A DNA stretch of 64,000 nt, taken from Fictibacillus sp. b24 (lineage in GTDB: Bacteria > Bacillota > Bacilli > Bacillales > Fictibacillaceae). The stretch is taken from positions 3,348,001-3,412,000 of the forward strand of contig NZ_JAUCES010000005.1 of NCBI RefSeq assembly GCF_030348825.1, given 5' to 3'. A program made the position numbers and the translations under genes. How positions within the stretch are numbered: position 1 is the stretch's first letter; each line of letters opens with the position of its first letter. A model generated the notes under the pieces. It was not told the DNA's origin. It saw only the letters and a program-made list of their open reading frames with translations, and ran no database searches. Of this stretch, positions 27,494 to 36,027 are shown one piece after another.

Positions 27494-27862
27494 AGTTCCC
27501 CTCCAGTTTACCCTTTTTCTCTACATTTCTAGGGTACATGCTGCATGCAGCGGACTGAACAGGTACTTAGTGGAAAATCAAGAATCTAGTTATATAGGAT
27601 CTATTAGAATAGGTGTCTTTTTCATCTTGCTAGTCAAACATACAGTCATTTACAAGTGGTTTACATAGGATGAAGGACTAGTACACTGCTATATTTTTAA
27701 ATGACACAAATCCTAGAGTCTTGGACCATAATCATAATGGTTTCAATGCTTTTTTTTTCCAATGAGAGCAAAACACTACTTTCCATTCATTTATCTAGTA
27801 TAAAATATACGTATTCACTGAAATAACCAAAAAAAAATCGTATGTTCTACAAAGGGGTACTT
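27494..27862. other. Gene-free divergent region
   Basis: No gene is supported in these 369 bases between the divergent GH18 and ribA-like genes. No RFN element is present. At 27721-27762 an imperfect hairpin (TTGGACCAT / ATGGTTTCAA) is followed by TGCTTTTTTTTT and could be an attenuator. A TATAAA at about 27800 may be a -10 box, without a good -35. Confidence 0.5.
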
Positions 27863-28621
27863 ATGATGATACAAAGCAAAAACGTAAAGGAAAAAGTTCT
27901 TTCCATCCTTGAAGATAAAATACAAATTATAAAAAAAGACGAAGGCGCAATCTATCTAGTAGGGCCTATCCGACTGCCTGTTAATTTATATGGAGAAACT
28001 GTTGTGTTCAACTGGTATTGCTGGCTAGAAGGCTGTGAACAAACGGATAACTTTGAAGAAGTGATCGACAAGCTCTCTTCGGCAAATTTGGCTGAATATC
28101 AGCAGTCCAGCGTTTTAGTTTATGGAGACTTTGAATACAACGAAGAAGCGCTCATTCGCATGCACTCGATCTGTCACACCGGAGATATTTTTGGCAGCAA
28201 GCGATGTGACTGTGGCTATCAACTAAAACAGTCCATGAAAATGATCGTAGAACACGGAACTGGAGCCCTCTTTTATTTAGCAAACCATGAAGGCCGCGGT
28301 ATTGGTCTATTTAGTAAGGCTATGGCTTATCTTCTGCAGGAAAATGGACAAGACACAGTGGAAGCCAATGAAAGTCTTGGATTTGTGGACGATTCCCGTA
28401 ACTATGAAGATGCTATTGAAGTACTGAAGGCCTTACGTTCAAAGCCGGTAACTCTCATTACCAACAATCCGAAAAAATTAGAAGCGCTTCATAATGCTGG
28501 ACTCTCAGTTTCTGCAAGAGCTCCGATTTGGGGGGATGTTTCTGAATACAACGAGAAATACTTACAAACGAAGATCAACCGATCTGGTCATTTAGACGAA
28601 GGAGTATTCACGAATGAGTAG
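27863..28621 (+). CDS. Divergent GTP cyclohydrolase II (RibA-like)
   Basis: This 252-residue stand-alone paralogue of the RibA half of RibBA opens GTP to the pyrimidine precursor of riboflavin, if active. The zinc cysteines (CHTGDIFGSKRCDCG), EGRGIGL and the catalytic Asp/Arg pair (DDSRNY) are kept. Two near-invariant positions differ: HSECLTGD is HSICHTGD, and MRQEGRG is LANHEGRG. An insertion of about 25 residues precedes the zinc site. The ATG at 27863 follows AAAGGGG. It overlaps ribD by 8 bp, so coupling and a role in riboflavin or a related pterin-like pathway are likely. Confidence 0.85.
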   Translation: MMIQSKNVKEKVLSILEDKIQIIKKDEGAIYLVGPIRLPVNLYGETVVFNWYCWLEGCEQTDNFEEVIDKLSSANLAEYQQSSVLVYGDFEYNEEALIRMHSICHTGDIFGSKRCDCGYQLKQSMKMIVEHGTGALFYLANHEGRGIGLFSKAMAYLLQENGQDTVEANESLGFVDDSRNYEDAIEVLKALRSKPVTLITNNPKKLEALHNAGLSVSARAPIWGDVSEYNEKYLQTKINRSGHLDEGVFTNE

Positions 28622-29702
28622 CCATGAATTTTATATGAAGCTTGCCCTAAACAATGCTCAGGCGATGAAAGGACAAACAGACCCAAACCCGTTAGTTGGA
28701 TCTGTTATTGTTAATCATAATGAGATCGTCGGTGTCGGTACGCACCTTAAAGCTGGCGAACCTCATGCTGAAATTCACGCCCTTCGAATGGCTGGTGAAA
28801 AAGCGAAAGGCGGAACGATCTATGTTACACTAGAGCCCTGCTCCCATCATGGCAGAACTGGGCCATGTGCTGCAGCAGTCGTTGAAGCCGGAATTAAGAA
28901 AGTGGTCATTGCTGCACTCGATCCTAACCCTCTCGTTTCAGGCAAAGGCGTTCAGATCTTAAAAGATTCTGGAATTGAAGTGGAGACAGGCGTTCTTCAA
29001 GAGGAATCAGAAAAGATGAATGAAGTGTTCAACAAATTTATCGTTAAAAAAATTCCATTTGTAACGTTGAAGTCAGGTATTACACTCGATGGAAAAATCG
29101 CGAGTCATACAAATAACAGCAAGTGGATTACGTCACCTGAAGCTCGCTTGGATGTGCACAGGCTTAGAAACGAAAATCAGGCTATACTTGTTGGAGTAAA
29201 TACCGTAATACATGATGATCCTGAGCTTACTACAAGAATTCCGAACGGACGTAACCCTATACGGGTTATTATGGATTCAACACTTAAAATTCCGTTGGAT
29301 TCAAAAGTTGTAACTGACCGTCAAGCAGAAACATGGGTTTTCACTTCAGAAAATTACGATGCACAAAAAAAACTACAGCTTGAAGCTTATGGTGTAAAAG
29401 TATTTGTTTCAGGTGAGGATCGTGTAAGTCCAATGCAGGTTTTGAAAATTCTAGGTGACAACCTAATTTCTTCACTCTTAATTGAGGGCGGTGGAACCAT
29501 CAATGCTGCTTTTCTAGAAGACAAGCTCGTTGATAAAGCTGTATTCTACATCGCACCCAAGTTAATCGGCGGCCAAAGTTCCCCTTCGTTTTTCGGTGGT
29601 ACAGGAATTGAAAAGATGGCGGATGCCATTCAGCTGCAAAATATGACGGTAACACAAATAGGACCAGACTTTAAGTTCACCAGTTATCCTAAATACGAAT
29701 AA
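28614..29702 (+). CDS. ribD: Bifunctional pyrimidine deaminase/reductase
   Basis: RibD deaminates and then reduces the GTP-derived pyrimidine in riboflavin synthesis. Residues 1-145 form the deaminase with the zinc motifs HAEIHALRMAG and EPCSHHGRTGPCAAAV. Residues 146-362 form the reductase with LKSGITLDGKIAS and LLIEGGGTINAAF. The 362-residue length is normal. It is the only ribD in the window and lies 21 kb from the riboswitch-controlled rib operon. Its start overlaps the ribA-like gene, and a HAD phosphatase follows after 12 bp. Confidence 0.96.
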   Translation: MSSHEFYMKLALNNAQAMKGQTDPNPLVGSVIVNHNEIVGVGTHLKAGEPHAEIHALRMAGEKAKGGTIYVTLEPCSHHGRTGPCAAAVVEAGIKKVVIAALDPNPLVSGKGVQILKDSGIEVETGVLQEESEKMNEVFNKFIVKKIPFVTLKSGITLDGKIASHTNNSKWITSPEARLDVHRLRNENQAILVGVNTVIHDDPELTTRIPNGRNPIRVIMDSTLKIPLDSKVVTDRQAETWVFTSENYDAQKKLQLEAYGVKVFVSGEDRVSPMQVLKILGDNLISSLLIEGGGTINAAFLEDKLVDKAVFYIAPKLIGGQSSPSFFGGTGIEKMADAIQLQNMTVTQIGPDFKFTSYPKYE

Positions 29703-29714
29703 GAGGTAATGATA

Positions 29715-30293
29715 ATGAGATTTGGCTTTGATATTGATGATACGTTAATCAACTTACGTCAGCATGCTTTTCATATCTACAATAAAAAACTGAAGCAAGA
29801 TATTCCTTTGGATGTTTTTCATACGATTGAAACGCTTGAGATTCATGAGCCGTTTGGTCTTTCTACAAAAGAAGGCAATCAGCTATGGATCGATTCTATG
29901 GAAGAAATCTATTTTACAGACTGTCCTGCCTACCCTGAAGCGATAGAAGTTCTGCAAGAGCTCGACAAACAAGGACACGAAATCTACTACATTACAGCAA
30001 GACCTGCAAAGCATTGCGAGCAAACGAAAAAATGGGTTGAAAATGCCGGATTCCCTGTACAAGCAGGACGATTCTTCTGCGGAATGAAAGATGAAGAAAA
30101 GATTCACACGATTAAAGACTTAAATCTCGATTTTTACTTTGATGATAAGCCGAACGTATTAAATACTCTGACTGGTGAATCTGTTCAGCTATACGTAAGG
30201 CACCAGAACTATAATAAACACTTGGACATGCCACGTTTAACCGATTGGTCAGAGTTAAAAGAAATTATTAAAAAACATAACGACAAGAAATAG
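29715..30293 (+). CDS. HAD-family nucleotidase, NT5C/YqfW-like
   Basis: This 192-residue protein has the HAD motif I DIDDTLINL at the N-terminus, motif II in YYITARP, and the acidic motif IV DFYFDDKPNV. It matches the 5'(3')-deoxyribonucleotidase/YqfW group. The start is the ATG at 29715 with AGAGGT at seven bases. Placed directly after ribD, it could dephosphorylate 5-amino-6-ribitylamino-uracil phosphate, the step between RibD and RibH that in Bacillus is done by promiscuous HAD enzymes. That role is inferred from context only. Confidence 0.82.
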   Translation: MRFGFDIDDTLINLRQHAFHIYNKKLKQDIPLDVFHTIETLEIHEPFGLSTKEGNQLWIDSMEEIYFTDCPAYPEAIEVLQELDKQGHEIYYITARPAKHCEQTKKWVENAGFPVQAGRFFCGMKDEEKIHTIKDLNLDFYFDDKPNVLNTLTGESVQLYVRHQNYNKHLDMPRLTDWSELKEIIKKHNDKK

Positions 30294-30363
30294 TACGCTG
30301 AATCAGCGTGCTATTTTTTATGGGATCATTTTGGTATGTTAAGAGTGGAGGCTGAGATTATAT

Positions 30364-30648
30364 ATGTTACTTTTTTTATTTCTTTGTTTATTGACTGTTG
30401 GTTTTTTTATTGAGATTATCCAAAAGCATGTGTTGAAGATAAAAGACCCAGATATCCATGAGTTATGGGCAGAGTTAGAAAATGAAGAATGGTTTAAAGA
30501 ATTGAACGAGGACCCTGAAATCAAGAAGTGGATTGAACTTGATAAACAGAACGGTTTATTAAAAGATCCCTATTATGTACGAAAGATTATTGATCAAGGC
30601 GGACATCGTGAAGGTTACATACGCTACATAACAGATAAAGCGAAGTAA
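30364..30648 (+). CDS. Unrecognised 94-residue membrane-anchored protein
   Basis: A single N-terminal helix (LLFLFLCLLTVGFFIEII) is followed by a highly acidic, tryptophan-containing region (WAELENEEWFKELNEDPEIK) and a basic tail (GHREGYIRYITDKAK). No family is recognised. A GGAGG lies 12 bases before the ATG, which is long. The gene is 70 bp behind the HAD gene and ends at a strong terminator, so it may be the last gene of the ribA-like/ribD transcript. Confidence 0.65.
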   Translation: MLLFLFLCLLTVGFFIEIIQKHVLKIKDPDIHELWAELENEEWFKELNEDPEIKKWIELDKQNGLLKDPYYVRKIIDQGGHREGYIRYITDKAK

Positions 30649-30650
30649 TG

Positions 30651-30688
30651 ACTCAAACAAAAGACCGATCTTTTGTTTGAGTTTTTTT
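30651..30688 (+). terminator. Terminator after the 94-residue gene
   Basis: A 14-bp perfect stem, ACTCAAACAAAAGA / TCTTTTGTTTGAGT, is followed by TTTTTT. Confidence 0.95.
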
Positions 30689-30727
30689 GTTGGCCAAGAG
30701 CAATGGCGAATCTAGTCTTTTTAGCAA

Positions 30728-30822
30728 CTCGCGGAAATTTAAAGTAAACTCGCGGGATTAAGTTGTAAATTTACGGAAATCTAGCCTAAACTCGCGGAAA
30801 AAACATATGAATTTGCGGGATT
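30728..30822. repeat. Perfect 21-bp periodic array, CGCGGA motif
   Basis: The unit CTCGCGGAA or a close variant recurs with its core at 30730, 30751, 30772, 30793 and 30814, exactly every 21 bp. The cores are CGCGGA, CGCGGG, TACGGA, CGCGGA and TGCGGG. It lies after the terminator and before ger operon 2. Confidence 0.85.
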
Positions 30823-30931
30823 CCAATTGTGATTGAGATTAAGCACCTTTTCCCCATTTATATTTTCACCATAGAATAATGCCCTTAAATTAATACAATA
30901 CTAACTCATATTTAAGTGACCGGAGGAACGT

Positions 30932-31996
30932 ATGAGAATTCAATCTGGAGTAACTCCATTACATATTTATGTTCTATTAATTCTTTCATCCGGCCTGGTA
31001 AATCATGTTCTGATCATACCCGTCATATTATCAGCTTCAGGAAGAGATGCTTGGGTAAGTATTCTTCTTTCTCTTGTTCCTTACATCCTTTTTATTCTGC
31101 TTATCGGTTCCGTTTTAAAAAAATTAGGAAATCAAAATTTTATAGATTTTATAAAAAAACGACTAGGTCCTCTCCCTTTCTATCTGCTTTGCGGTGTGTT
31201 TATCCTTTACTTTTTCTTAAATGCAACGATCACTTTCCGAGATACCATCACATGGACTAAAACAAATTATTTAATGGATAGCCCTCCTCTTGCTCTTTGT
31301 ATTTTGTTAGGATTGCTCTGCTTTTTCGGGACTTATAAAGGACTTCAAGAATTAAGCATGGTAGCTTTGATTGCCTTACCGTTAGTTGTAACATTCGGTT
31401 TCTTTATTGCAATTGGAAACATTCAGCATAAAGACTATTCGATGTTATTGCCCATTGCAGAAAATGGCTGGTCTCCTGTGTTAAAAGGTGGAGTGTATGT
31501 TTTATCGGGATTGACAGAGTTAAGTACGCTTTTATTCCTTGTACATCACACACATAAAACTCTGAAATGGAAACACATCTTTTTTGTGAGTTTTGTTTTA
31601 ATGGGACTAATGTTAGGACCAACTATGGCAGCCATAGCAGAGTTTGGCCCTTATGAAGCCAATAAATTAAGATATCCTGCTTTTGAGCAATGGAAGCTTC
31701 TAACGATCAGTAAAGAGATCACAAGGATGGACTTCCTTTCCATCTTCCAATGGATTTCTGGTGCTTTTATCAGAGTGAGTTTATTGATGTTTTTAGTTAC
31801 AAAACTGATTGATGTAAAGAAACACAGGATATGGGTAGTTGCTTCCCTATATCTGCTTGCAGTTGCTTATACCCTTGCTCCTATTTCAAACATTTCTATT
31901 TTTAACTTTTTGTATCATTACTTCTTTCCGATACAGCTCTATGTGATGCTGCCCATTATTTCGATTATCTGTCTCTATGTTCTCGTTAAGAAATGA
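30932..31996 (+). CDS. GerB-family germinant receptor permease, operon 2
   Basis: This 354-residue membrane protein has about ten helices and is of the spore germination permease family. Typical segments are VTPLHIYVLLILSSGLVNH and GWSPVLKGGVYVLSGLTELS. It is first in operon 2, whereas the B gene is last in operon 1. The ribosome site is GGAGGA. Its closest partners are the A and C genes that follow in overlapping frames. Confidence 0.92.
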   Translation: MRIQSGVTPLHIYVLLILSSGLVNHVLIIPVILSASGRDAWVSILLSLVPYILFILLIGSVLKKLGNQNFIDFIKKRLGPLPFYLLCGVFILYFFLNATITFRDTITWTKTNYLMDSPPLALCILLGLLCFFGTYKGLQELSMVALIALPLVVTFGFFIAIGNIQHKDYSMLLPIAENGWSPVLKGGVYVLSGLTELSTLLFLVHHTHKTLKWKHIFFVSFVLMGLMLGPTMAAIAEFGPYEANKLRYPAFEQWKLLTISKEITRMDFLSIFQWISGAFIRVSLLMFLVTKLIDVKKHRIWVVASLYLLAVAYTLAPISNISIFNFLYHYFFPIQLYVMLPIISIICLYVLVKK

Positions 31997-32006
31997 GGTA
32001 TCTGTG

Positions 32007-33485
32007 ATGAAGTTTATCCACCGTAAAGAAAATACAAAAATTACTGAACTTCTTAGCTGGTTTACACATTCAACAGATGTTGTAGTAAAAAAAGATTTGT
32101 TTGCAGAAAAAGCGAAATCCACTGATTACACCCTGATGTTCTGTAAAGGGCTAGTGGATGTCCCTCTTTTAGAAAAAATCCTGCTCCCCTTCTTAAATGA
32201 CGTATTTGAGCAAGGTGATGCAAATCTTTTTCGTTCTTTAGAAAATCGGTTTGTGGTTCACGAAATCAAAATTGATGCAGCAAACAAACTAAAGATTGAG
32301 CATAGCTTATTTTCAGGACAAGTATTATTAATCGGTTCTGAAAACAATTCTCTATATGCCATCAATCTTGCAAATACACCAAAGAGAACACCAGAAGAAT
32401 CGAATACGGAAATCTCAATACGTGGTGCAAGAGACGGTTTTATTGAAGATATAGAAATTAATTTTGCGTTAATCCGTAAACGTTTAAAAACTTCTTCACT
32501 CAACAGCAAGTCTTTTACGATTGGGAAAAGGAGCCAAACGGCTGTTTCTCTACTATTTATTGAAGACATCATCGACCCTGATCTCGTGACACGTGTCGAA
32601 CAGCGTCTCTCTAAGATCGATGTAGACGCACTCGTATCAAGCAGTGAACTAGAAGAGGCATTATCTGATTCAGTATTTTCTATTTTCCCCCTGCTTGATA
32701 ATACAGGTCGTCCGGATTTTGCAGTCCAATCACTCATTCAAGGAAGATTTGTTATTCTTGTAGACGGTTCGCCTACAGTACTGATCGGACCTTCTTCTCT
32801 TGCGATTACATTGAAATCTCCAGAAGACGCACATGCAAGTTTTTACATGGTTTCATTTGAAAGGTTTCTTCGATTCACAGGGCTTTTCACAACCGTTACT
32901 TTACCTGGGCTTTGGGTTGCATTGACAACCTTTCATCCAGATCAGCTGCCTTATCCTCTCCTAGCGACATTAACACTCTCTCGAACAGGATTACCGTTAT
33001 CGTTACCACTTGAAATGATGATCATGGTCGTTTTGTTTGAATTGTTTAAAGAAGCAGGCGCAAGACTTCCTAGGGCTGTTGGTCAGACAGTTGCCGTTTT
33101 AGGAGGTTTAATCGTTGGGGATGCGGCAATCCGGGCAGGGTTAACCTCTCCTACAACACTTGTTGTTGTAGCTATAACGATGATTGCCAGTTACACCTTC
33201 GTTAATCAATCATTGAGTGGGAATCTGCTTTTTTTGCGTATATATACCCTTATTATGTGTGCAACGTTTGGACTGTTTGGATTTTTCATCGCTATGCTTA
33301 GCATATTCTTGTTGGTAAGTTCCCTTCGTTCCTTTGACTATCCATATATTGAATCCTTAGCTGCACCAAATGCGGCTGATACGTTTAAAACATTTTTCAA
33401 AGCTCCTTTTACTTTCATGAAGAAAAGATCTTCGTACCTGTATCCAAAAGACTCTACTCGCCAAGGTGATAGCAATGAGAATTAA
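32007..33485 (+). CDS. Germinant receptor A subunit, operon 2
   Basis: This 492-residue GerA-family protein has the expected hydrophilic N-terminus (ISIRGARDGFIEDIEINFAL, FPLLDNTGRPDFAVQSLIQG) and a membrane domain with the signature LFKEAGARLPRAVGQTVAVLGG. The ATG at 32007 follows GAGG at eight bases and is 10 bp after the B stop codon. The A and C genes overlap by 11 bp. Confidence 0.93.
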   Translation: MKFIHRKENTKITELLSWFTHSTDVVVKKDLFAEKAKSTDYTLMFCKGLVDVPLLEKILLPFLNDVFEQGDANLFRSLENRFVVHEIKIDAANKLKIEHSLFSGQVLLIGSENNSLYAINLANTPKRTPEESNTEISIRGARDGFIEDIEINFALIRKRLKTSSLNSKSFTIGKRSQTAVSLLFIEDIIDPDLVTRVEQRLSKIDVDALVSSSELEEALSDSVFSIFPLLDNTGRPDFAVQSLIQGRFVILVDGSPTVLIGPSSLAITLKSPEDAHASFYMVSFERFLRFTGLFTTVTLPGLWVALTTFHPDQLPYPLLATLTLSRTGLPLSLPLEMMIMVVLFELFKEAGARLPRAVGQTVAVLGGLIVGDAAIRAGLTSPTTLVVVAITMIASYTFVNQSLSGNLLFLRIYTLIMCATFGLFGFFIAMLSIFLLVSSLRSFDYPYIESLAAPNAADTFKTFFKAPFTFMKKRSSYLYPKDSTRQGDSNEN

Positions 33486-34599
33486 AACAAAGATGTCGTT
33501 CGTTTTGTCTCTATTATGTCTATTGCTTACAGGTTGTTGGGGCTCTAGAGGAATCAATGAACAGCTCTATATAGAGGCTTTAGGTGTGGATTACAAAGAT
33601 GGAAAGTATATCGTTTATACAGAATCGGCAATCTTTTCGTCTATAGCTAAACAAGAAGGCGGCGGTGCCCAGACAGCTGACTCTCCTGTTTTAGTAGGGA
33701 GAGAAGAAGGCGACACTCTCACTATGGCTTTTAGAAAGTTAGAGAAATCTTCTCAATATCCACTATATTATGGACATGTGCAAGTGATTCTGTTTAGCGA
33801 GAGGGTTATAAACGAAAAGCTGAAAGACGTTATTTCTCACCTTGGGCATGATCCTCTCATTCGATTTACATCATGGGTTTACGGTACGTCCGAAGAAATA
33901 CACGATGTATTGAAAGCGAAGTCTTTTTTTAAGCAAGCACCCACTTACAAAGTATTGTTTCATCCAGAAAATATGTTGAAAAGAAACCACTCTGTTAACC
34001 CACTATCTATGCAGATGCTGTTACGGGATGGCAGCGAACCGTTCGGGTCAGCGATTATTCCTAATGTAAAATTAGTAAAAGGAAAATGGCGTGAAGATAA
34101 AGATAAACCGATGTTGCCTACTATTAACGGAGGCTATGTGCTTAATAAAATGAATTTTAAAGGAAAGCTAAATCATAAGGAACTTTTCGGATTGGAGTGG
34201 TTAACACCTCAAGAAAAAGAAAACAAGTTAGAAGTTGCGCTAGGGGGCACTGTTGTAGAGGTTGAAGTTAAAAAATACAAAATTCGTTTAAAAGAACCTG
34301 TTCAAAAAGAGCTGAAATACACAGTTGAAGTGAAAGCTAAAGCAACAATCGATGAGAATTTAGATATTGTCCCACGTAAGGCACTTGAGAAAAAAATTGT
34401 GCAAGAAATAAAGACAGAAATCCAGCAAACATACTTAAACGGTGTTTCTATCAATAGCGACCTTTACAATCTAACTCGTTCTACTTATCGGAAATCACCG
34501 TCTTTAGTTAAAAAGTATGCGTTAGAGAGCGATTCATTAGATTCCGTAAAAGTTTCTGTTCAGATCGTTCATGCTGGAAGCCAAAAGTATAAAGAATAA
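33475..34599 (+). CDS. Ger(x)C germinant receptor lipoprotein, operon 2
   Basis: This 374-residue lipoprotein has a signal peptide ending in the lipobox LLLTGC, followed by WGSRGINEQLYIEALGVDY, the usual C-subunit beginning. The ATG at 33475 follows AAGGTGA and lies inside the end of the A gene. It completes the three-subunit receptor; no D gene is present here. A bidirectional terminator overlaps its stop codon. Confidence 0.93.
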   Translation: MRIKTKMSFVLSLLCLLLTGCWGSRGINEQLYIEALGVDYKDGKYIVYTESAIFSSIAKQEGGGAQTADSPVLVGREEGDTLTMAFRKLEKSSQYPLYYGHVQVILFSERVINEKLKDVISHLGHDPLIRFTSWVYGTSEEIHDVLKAKSFFKQAPTYKVLFHPENMLKRNHSVNPLSMQMLLRDGSEPFGSAIIPNVKLVKGKWREDKDKPMLPTINGGYVLNKMNFKGKLNHKELFGLEWLTPQEKENKLEVALGGTVVEVEVKKYKIRLKEPVQKELKYTVEVKAKATIDENLDIVPRKALEKKIVQEIKTEIQQTYLNGVSINSDLYNLTRSTYRKSPSLVKKYALESDSLDSVKVSVQIVHAGSQKYKE

Positions 34600-34628
34600 A
34601 CTAGCACGCTTAGCATGCTAGTTTATTT
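34598..34628. terminator. Bidirectional terminator between ger operon 2 and the rsbR-like gene
   Basis: AAACTAGCA and TGCTAGTTT flank a GC-rich loop, with a TTTATTT tail. It overlaps the ends of both convergent genes. Confidence 0.8.
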
Positions 34629-35441
34629 GTTTAATGCACTAATCGCTTGTTTTACATTTGCAAAAGTTTTTATAGATGAAAAATCGATTCCTTCAGAAAC
34701 CGCACTAATCGCTAGCTCAGGACGCAAACCCGTCACCAGTACATCTATCCCTAATAAACCTAATACACGGTATATATTAAAAATATGAGAAGCTACTTCA
34801 GAATCGATATCGACGATTCCTGAGAAGTCCATTATTAAACGTTCAATTTGAAGATCAGGGATTTTAGGGAGCACATTATTCATAAGATGCTCTGTTCGAT
34901 CAGCGTCAATGGTGCCGATCAATGGCAAGACAGCCAGTCCATTCTCGATCGGAACGACAGGTGTAGATAGTTCCCGGAGCTCTGTCTTTGTTTTCTCTAA
35001 AATCTCTTCTGACTTTCGCTCAAAGGCAAGAACCGTTTCGTTGATGCTCACATCAAGCATATGATGAACACGCTTAAGAATTAAAATCACATCTTCTGTA
35101 GACAGCCCAAATTCTGCACTAACATTTAGAATAAAGTCTGCAAACACCATACGCGTGTCAGGATAACGAATTAATATATCTGAAATTCTGTGATGTTTGG
35201 CGGCTGTTTTTTCCCCGTTCTCCCTGCTCCATTTCAGGAGTTGCTCAGGTACTGAACCCTCTTCACAATCAATAGATTCACTTAAAAACGATAAAAATTC
35301 AGCATACACTATGATTGCTTGATTGATGTCTTCCTCACTTACCTGAAAGCCAAACTTTTTAATAATATCATCAACGATTTTATTAGCTAGAAGTTCAGCA
35401 TTTTCTTTTAGATAATGAGCAACCGTTAATGTTGATTTCAA
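34623..35441 (-). CDS. RsbR-type stressosome co-antagonist (STAS domain)
   Basis: This 272-residue protein has an N-terminal helical globin-like RsbR domain (residues 1-155) and a C-terminal STAS domain (165-270). Recognisable STAS segments are LPLIGTIDADRTEHLMNNVL, LIMDFSGIVDIDSEVASHIF and VLVTGLRPELAI. The threonine of the TGLRPE loop matches the second RsbT phosphorylation site of RsbR. The first site of classical RsbR (threonine in the TGV loop) is here SGIVDIDS, so phosphorylation may differ. It is monocistronic; no sigma-B genes are near. Confidence 0.85.
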   Translation of the reverse strand: MKSTLTVAHYLKENAELLANKIVDDIIKKFGFQVSEEDINQAIIVYAEFLSFLSESIDCEEGSVPEQLLKWSRENGEKTAAKHHRISDILIRYPDTRMVFADFILNVSAEFGLSTEDVILILKRVHHMLDVSINETVLAFERKSEEILEKTKTELRELSTPVVPIENGLAVLPLIGTIDADRTEHLMNNVLPKIPDLQIERLIMDFSGIVDIDSEVASHIFNIYRVLGLLGIDVLVTGLRPELAISAVSEGIDFSSIKTFANVKQAISALNK

Positions 35442-35576
35442 TTTGCTTCACTCCATCTCAAAAAATATAGTTTTAATGTCGTACCTTTAATGATTGTATC
35501 ATTAAAAAACCAGTAAATGGCTAAGCTGTGAAAATAATAAAATAATGAATAACGAAGGTCTCTTAAGGAGTTGATT

Positions 35577-35830
35577 TGCGATTCAGGTGCTTCGCTTTCC
35601 GCAGGGCAGGCGGTGAGCCACATTTGTACGTTTCACTCTTAAGTGTCTCACCTGTCTAGTTGCAGTGTCTAGCCCCTCGAGGTCAAAAGCTAAATGATCC
35701 AGAAGGCAAAGTGCGCCTTCCTAGCTCATTCACCTTTTGCTTGTCGGGGCTGAACGAGCCACTTCCACTTTTCGGACTGCCAGCCTGTCCTGCAGGAGTC
35801 TCACACCTTACACTCCAATCAACTTGTCAA
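35577..35830 (-). repeat. Dispersed structured repeat, copy 3, interrupted
   Basis: The two halves of the repeat (35577-35654 and 35780-35830) match copy 1 closely, including GGTGAGCCACATT...AGTGTCTCACCTG and CAGGAGTCTCACACC. They are split by a second, unrelated element of about 125 bp. Confidence 0.85.
35655..35779. repeat. Second repeat element nested in copy 3
   Basis: About 125 bp have been inserted. They contain AGCCCCTCGA ... TTGTCGGGGCT as an outer stem, AAAAGC/GCTTTT-like arms, and GAAGGC/GCCTTC as an inner stem. The overall form is a branched hairpin. Elements with this GTTGCAG...CTAGCCCC pattern are familiar to me from other Bacillaceae genomes, but I cannot verify this here. No gene is inside. 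Confidence 0.7.
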
Positions 35831-36027
35831 AGAAGAGAAGATACAAACGTAAACAACATTCTTTAACAGAACATCCTTTTGACCAAGAAATATAAAGATA
35901 AAGATAAATATTAAGACTATGTAAACATTAAAGGTACTCACTTGAAAGACAAAGATCCTCATGTTACCATGATTTCGAAAACCGATATAGGTATTCGATA
36001 TTGTAATTCTACTTAGGCGGTGATTCT

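Noticed and set aside
35577-35830. Short open frames beginning MWLTACPAES-like
   Set aside because: The same peptide arises in the rib leader from the same repeat; it is a translation of repeat DNA.
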